From a bacterium D16-50 (lineage in GTDB: Bacteria; Bacillota; Clostridia; Lachnospirales; Lachnospiraceae), in contig RAZA01000015.1 in NCBI GenBank assembly GCA_003612485.1, positions 22,008 to 86,007 on the forward strand: a stretch of 64,000 bases of DNA. The letters are read 5' to 3'. This document shows positions 52,867 to 61,391 of the stretch, in pieces. Both the position numbers and the translations under genes were made by a program. Under the pieces are notes generated by a model. It had not been told where the DNA came from, did no database searches, and was given only the letters and a program-made list of their open reading frames with translations. Position 1 is the stretch's first letter. The number at the start of each line of letters is the position of its first letter.

Positions 52867-52975
52867 GGTAATCCTTCCTTTCCTTATTTCAGTGTTTTTT
52901 CCATGTCTCTGCCCACATTATACCACCCATCCTCCGTTTTCACAATCTCTGCATCCCACAAATGAGCCCAAATCC

Positions 52976-52995
52976 GCAGAGTTCTCTTACTCTGC
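52976..52995. repeat. short hairpin with arms GCAGAGT/ACTCTGC
   Basis: A perfect 7-bp stem with a 6-base loop (TCTCTT) lies eight bases after the DUF4153-like stop. The arms are the same as those of the hairpin at 52232-52252. It may act as the end of the leftward transcript, though no U-tract is seen. Confidence 0.45.
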
Positions 52996-53003
52996 ATCCG
53001 GCA

Positions 53004-55175
53004 TCAGTCAAACAGCATACGCGCCACATGTCTGGACACATTATAAGTCCGAATGCCGAAGTTCTCCATGCCGCGCTGCAGCTTGCTCATCCAATAATAG
53101 CCGAAGGACCCCTGACCTGAGCGGGATCTGCCCGAACCGCTGTTCCAGGCCCCGATGCTTGAGGCGTATGCCACCGCATCCTCCTCATGGAACGCCTCCA
53201 TATGATAGCCCAGCTCCTTCAAATACGGAACCAATGCCAAAGCCGCGTCGGCGCTCAGTGTCCTTAAGTAGGCATAGTCCTGATAGGGCTCCGGGGCCAG
53301 AAAGAAACCGCTCTTTGAGCCTTCTTCAATAGGCTTTTGTGCAGCCTGATCTTTGTCCTCCTGCTCCAGCATCTCCCCATGAGGCGCATTGGCAATATTG
53401 ACTCTGGCCACGATATAGTCCGGATGGCCGAAGGACAGAGCCAGATACAGAACCGCCACCGCCGTCACGCCATAGCGGAAGAGGGGGAAATTCTCCTTGA
53501 ATATGCTGGCTGTCACCCCCACGAACAGCACTGCCAGCAGCACCAGCGCCCACAGCACCAGCACCCTCATATAGGTCAGGTAGTAATAGCGGATATACAT
53601 GATCATCCTCAGGAAGCTGGACGCGATCATGATAAAGGTGCAGAAGGACATGATCGCCAGAATCACTTTCAGCGCCTTGCTTTCCCTGAAGAAACTCATG
53701 CAGCATAGGACGATCACCAGATTCAGCAGGCTCACGGCCAGCAGCTGAAAGAACCCCCGTCTCGCGTACATGGCATAGGTATAGCCCTCCGGCAGCTGCA
53801 GCTTTCCCAGAAACAGACCTGCGATCTGAATCACCGAAAAGAACAAATAAAGCACTGTCAGAAGCCCGGTGACGGTAATGGCCAGCACCGGCTCTCCCCT
53901 GCGCATGTCCGTGACCTCTTCCCTGATGCTCCTCTTGCACAGATAAGCCGTGAGAGCGTAGGCTCCGAAAAAGACCGCCCCGATGCGGAACATGATATTG
54001 ATGATTCCCCAGAGGCTGATGCTCTCCAGCAGCCGGGCCGTCATCTTACCGAACACCGCGTCGGCGCTGGCAAGCAGCAGAAGCACCATCAGCAGCAGGG
54101 GAACCCCGATCAGCAGACCCAGCGCGATGTACCATCCCTTCCTGTCCGCCCTCTTCTCTCTGCTTTTGTTATAGGCTGCCCCGTCGGAGAACGGACGGCC
54201 CAGCTCCCCAACGCTGGCCCCGATCAGAATGCAGATACTGCCCAGATACTTCCCCAGCTTCCACTTTGAAGTGTCGAAATACTGCTTCAGCAGAAAGCTC
54301 ATCAGCAGCAAAAATACCCCCAGCTTGTTAAAAAATATAATCGTCCCGTCATCGGTACAGAAGGTGGATATCCCAAGGAGCAGCATGGTGACAATATAAA
54401 AAAGGCTCCCTTTCTTCAGGGCGATCCCTCCCCGCCCGTTTCCGGTCCCTTGTCCGGCCTGCAGGGCCCCTCCTCCGCTCCCGACGCGGCCCCTTTTGCC
54501 GACGACCCCCAGCTTTACCATGGAAAGACAGAAAAAACCAATGCTGGCCGCCACAAAGAGGGGGAAGGTGACCCCCGACCCGTTCCTATACATGCAGAAT
54601 GCATAGAAAAGACCATAGAGCAGAGCGCCCCGAGCCAAATAACCGTAATTTTCCTTCATCCGCTTCGTCTCCTGCGTCTCGGAGGCCGGTCTCCCCTGCA
54701 TCATCCCATATCCTGACATTCCTGAATTCTGGGGATTCCATGTCCCTGCCGGCGGCACCATGGGCGGCGGCATCACCGGCATTCTCCGGACCGGCTCCGG
54801 CCCGTTTCCCTGCATGGCCGCCCCGGCTCCGGAGGCCGGCTGCCCTCCATAGGCTCCGCCCGCTCCGGAGGCCGGCTGCCCTCCATAGGCCCCGCCCGCT
54901 CCGGGACCCGGCTGCCCTCCATAGGCTCCGCCCGCTCCGGGGGCCGGCTGCCCTCCATAGGCTCCTTCCCCTCCGGGGGCCGGCTGCCCTCCATAGGCCC
55001 CGCCCGCTCCGAGATCCGGCTGCCCTCCATAGACTCCGCCCGCTCCGGGGGCCGGCTGCCCTCCATAGGCTCCTTCCCCTCCGGGGGCCGTAGCGCCTTC
55101 CGCTCCCGCAGCCCTATTGACTTGTTTCGCATCTCCCGCGTTATCCACCCACACGCTTTGTTCTATTCCCGTCAT
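53004..55175 (-). CDS. DUF4153/DUF4173-like membrane protein with coding GAYGGQP repeats
   Basis: The 723-residue protein has an N-terminal disordered segment of seven 12-residue repeats (GAYGGQPAPGAG and variants, about residues 30-115) and about a dozen membrane helices (for example FYIVTMLLLGISTFC, GWYIALGLLIGVPLLLMVLLLL and MRVLVLWALVLLAVLFVGV) of the DUF4153/DUF4173 family. A cytoplasmic C terminus is of about 130 residues. The function of the family is unknown; it often sits beside XRE-DUF2975 pairs as here. AGGAGGAAGG lies upstream of the ATG. The Gly/Pro/Tyr repeats may be surface-exposed or act as a linker. Confidence 0.8.
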   Translation of the reverse strand: MTGIEQSVWVDNAGDAKQVNRAAGAEGATAPGGEGAYGGQPAPGAGGVYGGQPDLGAGGAYGGQPAPGGEGAYGGQPAPGAGGAYGGQPGPGAGGAYGGQPASGAGGAYGGQPASGAGAAMQGNGPEPVRRMPVMPPPMVPPAGTWNPQNSGMSGYGMMQGRPASETQETKRMKENYGYLARGALLYGLFYAFCMYRNGSGVTFPLFVAASIGFFCLSMVKLGVVGKRGRVGSGGGALQAGQGTGNGRGGIALKKGSLFYIVTMLLLGISTFCTDDGTIIFFNKLGVFLLLMSFLLKQYFDTSKWKLGKYLGSICILIGASVGELGRPFSDGAAYNKSREKRADRKGWYIALGLLIGVPLLLMVLLLLASADAVFGKMTARLLESISLWGIINIMFRIGAVFFGAYALTAYLCKRSIREEVTDMRRGEPVLAITVTGLLTVLYLFFSVIQIAGLFLGKLQLPEGYTYAMYARRGFFQLLAVSLLNLVIVLCCMSFFRESKALKVILAIMSFCTFIMIASSFLRMIMYIRYYYLTYMRVLVLWALVLLAVLFVGVTASIFKENFPLFRYGVTAVAVLYLALSFGHPDYIVARVNIANAPHGEMLEQEDKDQAAQKPIEEGSKSGFFLAPEPYQDYAYLRTLSADAALALVPYLKELGYHMEAFHEEDAVAYASSIGAWNSGSGRSRSGQGSFGYYWMSKLQRGMENFGIRTYNVSRHVARMLFD
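54829..55085. repeat. 36-bp coding minisatellite, about seven units
   Basis: The segment repeats a 36-bp unit encoding GAYGGQP followed by five variable residues (APGAG, DLGAG, APGGE, GPGAG, ASGAG). The units differ mainly at one to four bases. The period keeps the frame, so unit gain or loss changes the length without breaking the protein. Confidence 0.75.
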
Positions 55176-55256
55176 GATTCCTTCCTCCTATTCCGGTTCC
55201 CCATGGGGCCCGCCCCATGCCGCCCCTTGCTTCCTACCACCCATAGCCTTATTCCT

Positions 55257-55493
55257 TCACTCGCCGGAGCCGTGGTTTCCCTCGGCTTCCTCCGGCACAT
55301 ATTCCAGAATATCTCCCGGCTGACAGTCCAGCGCCCTGCATATGGCCTCCAGCGTGGAGAAGCGCACGGCCTTGGCCTTGCTGTTCTTCAGCACCGACAG
55401 ATTGGCAAGGGTAATGTCCACCTTTCCAGACAGCTCCGTCAGGCTCATTTTCCGTCTGGCCATCACCACGTCCAGATTCACTATGATTCCCAT
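55257..55493 (-). CDS. XRE-family regulator (YozG-like), 78 aa
   Basis: The HTH covers most of the protein: MARRKMSLTELSGKVDITLANLSVLKNSKAKAVRFSTLEAICRALDCQPGDILEYV is the pattern of the small XRE regulators that pair with DUF2975 membrane proteins. AAAGGATG lies upstream of the ATG. The DUF2975 gene is 51 bp upstream in the same operon. It probably controls this locus. Confidence 0.85.
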   Translation of the reverse strand: MGIIVNLDVVMARRKMSLTELSGKVDITLANLSVLKNSKAKAVRFSTLEAICRALDCQPGDILEYVPEEAEGNHGSGE

Positions 55494-55544
55494 TTGATAT
55501 TCATCCTTTCATCCATCCGGACAAGAGACCGGACAAAGCTTGCC

Positions 55545-56027
55545 CTAAATGGTCAGATCATTCTCCTGCTTGTACCGCACGGCCTCATCGAAGACGCAGG
55601 CCAGCACCTTGCTGAACAATCCTGCGATTACGAACACCAATATCACTACCAGCATGGCGATGGTCATATAGACGATGCTCCTCACCACCGCCATCAGGGC
55701 GATGAAAAAGCTCCAGTTGCCCATTTTCCTTAGGCTCTCCACATTCTCCTCCACGAAACAGTCTTCATTCAGCACGGTTCTGAAAATCCTGCGCAGCTCC
55801 CGTATCAGCACCACCGCCGACACCCCCAACACAAAATAGATTATCACCGTCTCTTCATAATGTCTCACCAGATAGGGGAACCACTCTCCGATCAGCTTCA
55901 CGCTCAGCGGCAGCGTGGCCGTGGCCCCAATCCCTGCAAAGAACATAATGTCCAACAAATATTTGGTTCCCACGATCAGCTTCCTGCTGCCGGCAGCGGA
56001 CCTGCTTCCTCGCTCTTCCTTCTTCAT
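55545..56027 (-). CDS. DUF2975 membrane protein
   Basis: The start MKKEERGSRS at 56027 is chosen (AAGGGGG upstream); the longer frame to 56186 runs through a 19-bp tandem repeat. Four membrane helices fit DUF2975: LLDIMFFAGIGATATLPLSV, TVIIYFVLGVSAVVLIREL, WSFFIALMAVVRSIVYMTI and AMLVVILVFVIAGLFSKVLA. The family is paired with XRE regulators, as here. Function unknown. It sits in the cell membrane. Confidence 0.8.
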   Translation of the reverse strand: MKKEERGSRSAAGSRKLIVGTKYLLDIMFFAGIGATATLPLSVKLIGEWFPYLVRHYEETVIIYFVLGVSAVVLIRELRRIFRTVLNEDCFVEENVESLRKMGNWSFFIALMAVVRSIVYMTIAMLVVILVFVIAGLFSKVLACVFDEAVRYKQENDLTI

Positions 56028-56065
56028 ACGGTCTACCCCCTTGGCTCCCATTTGGGACTCCCCTT

Positions 56066-56141
56066 CCTTCCCGCGGCGGACTTCCCTTCCCACAGCGGAC
56101 TTGCCTTCCCATGGCGGACTTTCCTTCCCGCGGCGGATTCT
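56066..56141. repeat. 19-bp tandem repeat, four units, upstream of DUF2975
   Basis: CCTTCCCGCGGCGGACTTC (56066-56084) is followed by three related 19-bp copies (56085, 56104, 56123) differing at a few bases. A reading frame passes through, but 19 is not a multiple of three, so the units encode different residues in turn. It lies in the leader of the DUF2975 transcript. Confidence 0.75.
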
Positions 56142-56186
56142 CGGTTTCGTCTTTTCCACAGACGCCGTTCTATTCTTATATACCAC

Positions 56187-56683
56187 CTCTCCCCATGAAA
56201 GTCAATACATTTTTATCGATTATCGATATTTTTTTATTGAAATTCATTTTTATGCCCTCATTGCTCTCTGGAAGGACTCTCTGGCTGGCTCTATGTCAGG
56301 ACTCTCCGGCCGACACTATGGCTGACTCTCCGGCACTCTCTGTCTTTTCTCCGATTTGGCCCTCCTCTTTTTTGCCCCTCCCAAAAGCTTCCTTCCATAT
56401 ACCCCGTTCGCCCGGCCCTTTTTGTTCACGCCTCCGGCCCATTCATTCATTAAGAAAAAATGGGAATATCTTCATAATTCCTTTAGGTTTATTTCGAGTC
56501 ATATTTAGAAAAGCTTGTTATACTAATAATACTATAATTCCAACGAGGCATTTGAATCATTCGCCCACAGACGGCTTGTTTTTGGAAGCATAGCTCCCAG
56601 AAGATCCGGCAAGTCCAGCCGAGGGGCTGACGATATCCGGTATGCGCACACATTCTCAGGAAAGGCATAGGTAGAAGGACAAC
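56187..56683. other. 500-bp leader region before the P-type ATPase
   Basis: No gene is supported. An AT-rich part near 56500-56540 holds possible -10 boxes (TATACT, TATAAT) without a convincing -35. The 130 bases before the ATPase contain several local stems (for example CAGCC GAGG GGCTG at 56616-56629), compatible with a structured leader. I could not match a riboswitch class (M-box, yybP-ykoY, NiCo and guanidine-I considered). Confidence 0.4.
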
Positions 56684-59170
56684 ATGGACAGAGACATAAC
56701 GAAAACGATAAACACCCTCCCCGCAGGACTCACCACAGCAGAAGCGGAAGAAAGAGCTGCCAAGGGGCTCTCCAACCGGACGGATATCCGGACGGGCAAA
56801 AGCGTCCGGAAAATCATATCGTCCAACCTATTTACCTATTTCAATCTCATATTTTTGATTCTGGCGGTTCTGCTCTGCATCGTGGGCTCCTATAGGAACC
56901 TCACCTTCCTCCCCATCATCATCATCAATACGGGGGTTGGAATCCTGCAGGAGCTGCGGGCCAAGAGGACTCTTGACAAGATGAACATGCTGAACGCTCC
57001 CTACGCTATAGTCATACGGGACGGCAAGGAAACCCGCATCCCTTCCGAGGAGCTGGTAAAGGGCGACTGCATTCTGCTGGCCTCCGGAAACCAGATCTGT
57101 GCTGATGCCAGTGTCATACAAGGCAGCATATCCGTAAACGAATCCCTCCTCACCGGAGAGGCGGACGAAATCAAGAAGGAAGCCGGCAGCCGCCTGCTCT
57201 CGGGAAGCTTCGTGGTGTCCGGGCGCTGCTACGCCACACTGGAGCAGGTGGGAAACGAATCCTACATCTCCAAACTGACCGCCGAGGCCAAGGCCATGGG
57301 CGACAAGGAGCAGTCCGAAATGATACGTTCACTGAACAAGCTTCTGAAATGGGTGGGCATCATCATCATCCCGGTGGGAGCGATTCTGTTCAGTCAGGCA
57401 TATTTCATGAATCAGGAAGGCTTCCAGAAGAGCATCGTGTCCATGGTGGCCGCCGTCATCGGGATGATTCCGGAGGGCCTCTATCTGCTGACCACCGCCG
57501 CCCTCACCTTAAGCACCATACGTCTGGCCAAAAGGCGGGTGCTCCTGCACGATATGAAGAGCATCGAGACATTGGCAAGAGTGGACGTGCTGTGCGTGGA
57601 CAAGACGGGAACCATCACAGAGCCCGGAATGGAAGTTTCCAGCCTCCTTCCCAGCCGCCAAAATCCGGAAGGCACGCTGGAGCCTGATCGGCTGGCACAG
57701 CTGCTGGCGGATTATTCCGCCGCCGTGCAGGACGACAATGCCACCATGCAGGCCCTCCGGAAGCATGTTTCCCCTTTTGCCGCGGACAAAAAAAATCAAA
57801 AAAGCCCTCTTTCCGTCATGCCCTTTTCCTCCTCCAGAAAATACAGCTCCGTCACCTTTGAAGACGGCAGTTACATGCTGGGGGCGCCGGAATTCGTGCT
57901 GGGACAATGCCTTCTCTCAGACCCTTCGGCGCTCTGGGAGCCGGCGGTCCCCTACGACTCCGTCTTGTCGGAGATATCCCCCTATCTGAAGAAGGGCTAC
58001 AGAGTGCTGGCTCTGGGGAAAAGGGCGGCCGGGCAGGCCGATTCTGCCGAGACCGTAATTCCCCTTGGATATGTGATCTTGGCCAACCCCATTCGGGAAA
58101 ACGCCAGAGAGACCTTCGACTACTTCCGGCAGCAGGGCGTAACGGTGAAGGTGATCTCCGGCGACAACCCGGAAACCGTCTCCGAGGTGGCCCAGCGGGC
58201 CGGGATCCAGAACGCGGATCAATATATCGACGCCAGCCTTCTGTCTGAGGACTCCGCATTGAAGGAAGCTGCGGGCCAATACACGGTCTTTGGCCGGGTG
58301 ACGCCCAAGCAGAAGCAGCTTTTGATCCATTCGCTCCAAAACAGCGGGCATACGGTTGCCATGACGGGAGACGGGGTGAACGATATCCTCGCCATGAAGG
58401 ATGCCGATTGCAGCGTGGCCATGGCCTCCGGCAGCGAAGCCGCCGCTCAGGCGGCTCAGGTGGTGCTGCTGGACTCCGATTTCGCCCGTATGCCCAGCGT
58501 GGTTCTGGAAGGACGGCATGTGGTGAACAACATTCAGCGCTCCGCAAGCCTATTTCTGGTGAAAAATATATTTTCCCTGCTTATGGCGCTGTTTGCAGCC
58601 ATATCGGCCATCACCTACCCTTTGGAGCCTTCCCAGATTTCCCTGATCAGCATGTTCACCATAGGCGCCCCCGGATTCCTTCTCACGCTGGAGCCCAACA
58701 AGGACCGGATTCAGGGCCGCTTTATACGCAATATTCTGCTGAAGGCCCTTCCGGCAGGGCTGACCAATGTATTCATCGTCTGCACCTTTGTAGCCTGCGG
58801 CAGAATGCTCTCCCTCCCGGACAGCCAAGTCTCCACCGCCTCCACCCTGCTGCTGGCCATGGTGGGCTTCGTGATGCTGGCCGAGATCAGCCGTCCCTTC
58901 AACCGCATCAAATACGGAATTCTGGGGCTGAACGTGGTTGGTCTGGTATTTTGCTGCTTCTTCCTCAGCGACCTATTCGCCATGAGCCCTATATCTTCTC
59001 TCTGCCTCCTGCTCACGGCAGTGTTCGCCTTCGCCGCGGAATCCATGTTCTGGTGCCTGAGTAAGCTGGTCAAAAAGATATGCGCCGTGAATTCCGGAAA
59101 AAATTGGACGGGCATCGGTGAAGACCGCAGAAAAGCCCTCCCCTTGAGGAGGGAGGGCGCCGAGATATAA
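56684..59170 (+). CDS. CtpE-like cation-translocating P-type ATPase
   Basis: The 828-residue protein has the actuator domain with SLLTGEAD near 152, the phosphorylation motif VDKTGTIT near 306, and the hinge GDGVNDILAMK. Membrane helices include FNLIFLILAVLLCIVGSY and GMIPEGLYLLTTAALTL; the P(E)GL motif in this helix is typical of the CtpE subgroup rather than heavy metal ATPases. TGVGILQELRAKRTLDKM matches it too. CtpE of Mycobacterium moves Ca2+; here the ion is inferred. AGAAGG lies six bases upstream of the ATG. Length is normal for the subgroup. Confidence 0.85.
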   Translation: MDRDITKTINTLPAGLTTAEAEERAAKGLSNRTDIRTGKSVRKIISSNLFTYFNLIFLILAVLLCIVGSYRNLTFLPIIIINTGVGILQELRAKRTLDKMNMLNAPYAIVIRDGKETRIPSEELVKGDCILLASGNQICADASVIQGSISVNESLLTGEADEIKKEAGSRLLSGSFVVSGRCYATLEQVGNESYISKLTAEAKAMGDKEQSEMIRSLNKLLKWVGIIIIPVGAILFSQAYFMNQEGFQKSIVSMVAAVIGMIPEGLYLLTTAALTLSTIRLAKRRVLLHDMKSIETLARVDVLCVDKTGTITEPGMEVSSLLPSRQNPEGTLEPDRLAQLLADYSAAVQDDNATMQALRKHVSPFAADKKNQKSPLSVMPFSSSRKYSSVTFEDGSYMLGAPEFVLGQCLLSDPSALWEPAVPYDSVLSEISPYLKKGYRVLALGKRAAGQADSAETVIPLGYVILANPIRENARETFDYFRQQGVTVKVISGDNPETVSEVAQRAGIQNADQYIDASLLSEDSALKEAAGQYTVFGRVTPKQKQLLIHSLQNSGHTVAMTGDGVNDILAMKDADCSVAMASGSEAAAQAAQVVLLDSDFARMPSVVLEGRHVVNNIQRSASLFLVKNIFSLLMALFAAISAITYPLEPSQISLISMFTIGAPGFLLTLEPNKDRIQGRFIRNILLKALPAGLTNVFIVCTFVACGRMLSLPDSQVSTASTLLLAMVGFVMLAEISRPFNRIKYGILGLNVVGLVFCCFFLSDLFAMSPISSLCLLLTAVFAFAAESMFWCLSKLVKKICAVNSGKNWTGIGEDRRKALPLRREGAEI

Positions 59171-59193
59171 TGACGGTATTCCTAAATCCCAAA

Positions 59194-59227
59194 GAATCCT
59201 TGACGCAGCTCACTGCGCCAAGGATTC
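59194..59227. repeat. 15-bp palindrome after the P-type ATPase
   Basis: GAATCCTTGACGCAG and CTGCGCCAAGGATTC form a stem with one mismatch around a CTCA loop. No T-run follows. The right arm and the next bases (CCAAGGATTCTCTGCATTCC) recur in degenerate form at about 59297. It may act as terminator or be a repeat element. Confidence 0.55.
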
Positions 59228-59368
59228 TCTGCATTCCCTTCCAAAAGAAATAGGCTTCCCAAAAACAGCTATGTACAAGCTTTGCTGCCTGCTTGTGCCA
59301 AGGGCTCTCCGCATTCCCTTCGGGAAGAAAGCTAATGCAAGCGGCAAAAGCCCTACAGGCCAAAAAGC

Positions 59369-59983
59369 TCACTGGCCCAGAGACGGTATTTTCTTAAAAA
59401 AGCTCACGAAACCGTCCGCCACTGCTGTCTGGTCCATCTTCGTCTCCTCCAGATCATAAAAATATTTCCCCGTCTCCACATCCAGAGAAAGGCTGTCCAA
59501 GGGAAAACCGCTGTGCCGGATCCGGGAATGAGGAACCGCTGTCAGCAGAAACACACTGCTGGCCAAGCTGTCATCCATGGACTCATAGGCATGCCGGGAA
59601 TCCATCACCAGACAGATCGCGTTCCTATATCTCGCCCTCAGATCCCCGTATTTTCTGGCCAGTCCCCCATAATACTCCAACATCTCTTCATCCGTCAGGT
59701 ACTTGCCGCCAACGGTCCTCACATGGACGCCCGGCTGAACCTCCTCCGGAACCCCCTGAAAATATAGGCCTGAATCGCAGGAAAACACCGGTATGCCAAA
59801 GGCCTCATAATAGGCAAAGGCCTTCTGTCTGGCATTCTCCAAAGGAGTCCTCCCATTCTCCGGCACATAAGGCGCTTCCTTGTCCATATCTTCCAGCCCC
59901 AAAATCTCCAGATCCAGTTCTGCCAGACGCCTCCTCATGGCTTCCAGCTTTGCGGCATTACCAGTACCGTACAAAAGCCTCAT
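59369..59983 (-). CDS. non-canonical purine NTP pyrophosphatase (HAM1/RdgB-type)
   Basis: The 204-residue protein opens MRLLYGTGNAAKLEAMRRRL, the HAM1 substrate loop TGNAxK, and has ENARQKAFAYYEAFG and CDSGLYFQGVP with the family's SDDSGL-like Asp, then HAFYLT-like and DYFY region at the C terminus. These enzymes hydrolyse dITP/XTP to monophosphates to keep DNA and RNA clean. The usual SHR near the end reads SFFKK, so the protein is a divergent member. AGGAGGAA precedes the ATG. Confidence 0.8.
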   Translation of the reverse strand: MRLLYGTGNAAKLEAMRRRLAELDLEILGLEDMDKEAPYVPENGRTPLENARQKAFAYYEAFGIPVFSCDSGLYFQGVPEEVQPGVHVRTVGGKYLTDEEMLEYYGGLARKYGDLRARYRNAICLVMDSRHAYESMDDSLASSVFLLTAVPHSRIRHSGFPLDSLSLDVETGKYFYDLEETKMDQTAVADGFVSFFKKIPSLGQ

Positions 59984-60062
59984 GCCTTATTCCTCCTCAG
60001 TATAACTATAACATAATTATTAAATATTTGATTGCTTTTTAAGGGTTTCTTCAAACCGGAAG

Positions 60063-60680
60063 TTAACGAGTCAATGTCAGGATACCTGCGCAGTATGAAA
60101 TTTGTTTAAATGTAATGCCCGGAAATACACTTCTCAGTTCATCGGCAACGAAATATATTTCTTCATCATCCCATTCGTCACCTGCTTCCTGTCTGCATTG
60201 ATTCAATTTATCGCGGTTTTCAAAAACAACGTCACCAATTAAGATCTTCCCATTCCCTTTCAGGCAATTATACAGAGTGCGAAGAAAGGATATTTTTTGT
60301 TCATCAGTCAAATGATGCAGTGAGTATGTTGCCACAATAAAATCATAGCATTGATTCCGCAACGGCTCTACTAATCCTTTCGTGAAGTCCCCCTGATAAA
60401 GATGTGAACCCGGCATTTTCTCGGATGCTAATTCAATCATTCTTGACGAGAAATCCTGCCCGTAGATGGAACAACCATGTTCATATAGTTTTGTCGTGAG
60501 CGTACCCGTTCCAAACCCTATATCAAGCACTGTTGCGTTTGGCTTTTCCATAATGACCTGAAAGATGTTTCCAAGCACATCCCTATAACCGGCAAACGGA
60601 TATGTATTTTCTTCATCGGAAATCCCCACCGTTTTGTCATATCCATCTGCCCACAAGTCAAAGCCGTATTTATTTAACAT
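60063..60680 (-). CDS. class I SAM-dependent methyltransferase
   Basis: The start MLNKYGFDLWADGYD at 60680 has GGAGGCAGGT upstream; an upstream frame is not needed. The Rossmann motif VLDIGFGTGTL lies near residue 50, followed by GCSIYGQDFSS and FIVATYSLHHL. The substrate is unknown; similar YrrT-like proteins act on small molecules. The gene is AT-richer than the neighbours (as is the next), suggesting possible separate ancestry. Confidence 0.85.
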   Translation of the reverse strand: MLNKYGFDLWADGYDKTVGISDEENTYPFAGYRDVLGNIFQVIMEKPNATVLDIGFGTGTLTTKLYEHGCSIYGQDFSSRMIELASEKMPGSHLYQGDFTKGLVEPLRNQCYDFIVATYSLHHLTDEQKISFLRTLYNCLKGNGKILIGDVVFENRDKLNQCRQEAGDEWDDEEIYFVADELRSVFPGITFKQISYCAGILTLTR

Positions 60681-60808
60681 ACCTGCCTCCTTACATATCA
60701 GTTTCTTTTCAACAAATCGCTTATATTTATCAATCTGACTGGACAAAGGTATCATCCGGTAAATTCCTATATTCGTATCTTCATTCGCATTAAAATTTTA
60801 TGCAGCAG

Positions 60809-61246
60809 TCATATCATTTTCATAAACCGCTTCTGATCTTTCTCATCCACATACCCTATATTCCGGTAAAATTTATGGGCTTCCTTTCGGGACATCCCAG
60901 AATTCAGCCTTATCGCATGAATATCATGGTTTATTGCCCAGCGCTCTGCTTCCCCCACAAGCAACTTCCCGGCTCCTTGTTTTCTATGGTCAAGCTCCAC
61001 TGCCAGACCAAGAATATTTGCCATTGTCCCCGCATACAAGACATCATATTTTTCCACATGGAGATACCCTACAACTTTATCCCTGACAACGGCAACAAAA
61101 ACTTCTTCCCTGCCGTGATCAAGCTTTTTTAGTTTGGCTTCGACCAATTCCGGAGTGCAAGGGTATCCGAGATCATTGCTGGAGATCTGGCAAATTGCCA
61201 TTGCGTCGTTTACACATACTTTCCTGATCTCAATTCTCATATTCAT
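60809..61246 (-). CDS. GNAT-family acetyltransferase
   Basis: The start MNMRIEIRK at 61246 has TAGGAG close upstream. The 145-residue protein has the GNAT pattern: EEVFVAVVRDKVVGYLHVEK (beta4), VELDHRKQGAGKLLVGEAER (acetyl-CoA loop RxxGxG with Q for the first G) and RLNSGMSRKEAHKFYRNIGY. It would acetylate a small molecule or peptide. No target is evident. Confidence 0.85.
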   Translation of the reverse strand: MNMRIEIRKVCVNDAMAICQISSNDLGYPCTPELVEAKLKKLDHGREEVFVAVVRDKVVGYLHVEKYDVLYAGTMANILGLAVELDHRKQGAGKLLVGEAERWAINHDIHAIRLNSGMSRKEAHKFYRNIGYVDEKDQKRFMKMI

Positions 61247-61391
61247 GCATCTCCTAGTCGAAAATATCAATATCACCCATGTCTGATGAGCGCCTGCATT
61301 GTTACCATTGGCATAGATCAAAAAAATCAAAACAAAGAGTGAGTGTACATCTTGATGTCGATAACTATACCATTTTTTACAGCATTCCTCC

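Noticed and set aside
54829..55085. Regular 36-bp spacing suggesting a CRISPR array
   Set aside because: The repeats are directly contiguous, have no spacers, and encode an in-frame Gly/Pro/Tyr peptide repeat.
56600..56683. M-box, yybP-ykoY, NiCo or guanidine-I riboswitch before the P-type ATPase
   Set aside because: The conserved sequence blocks of these classes that I remember were not found.
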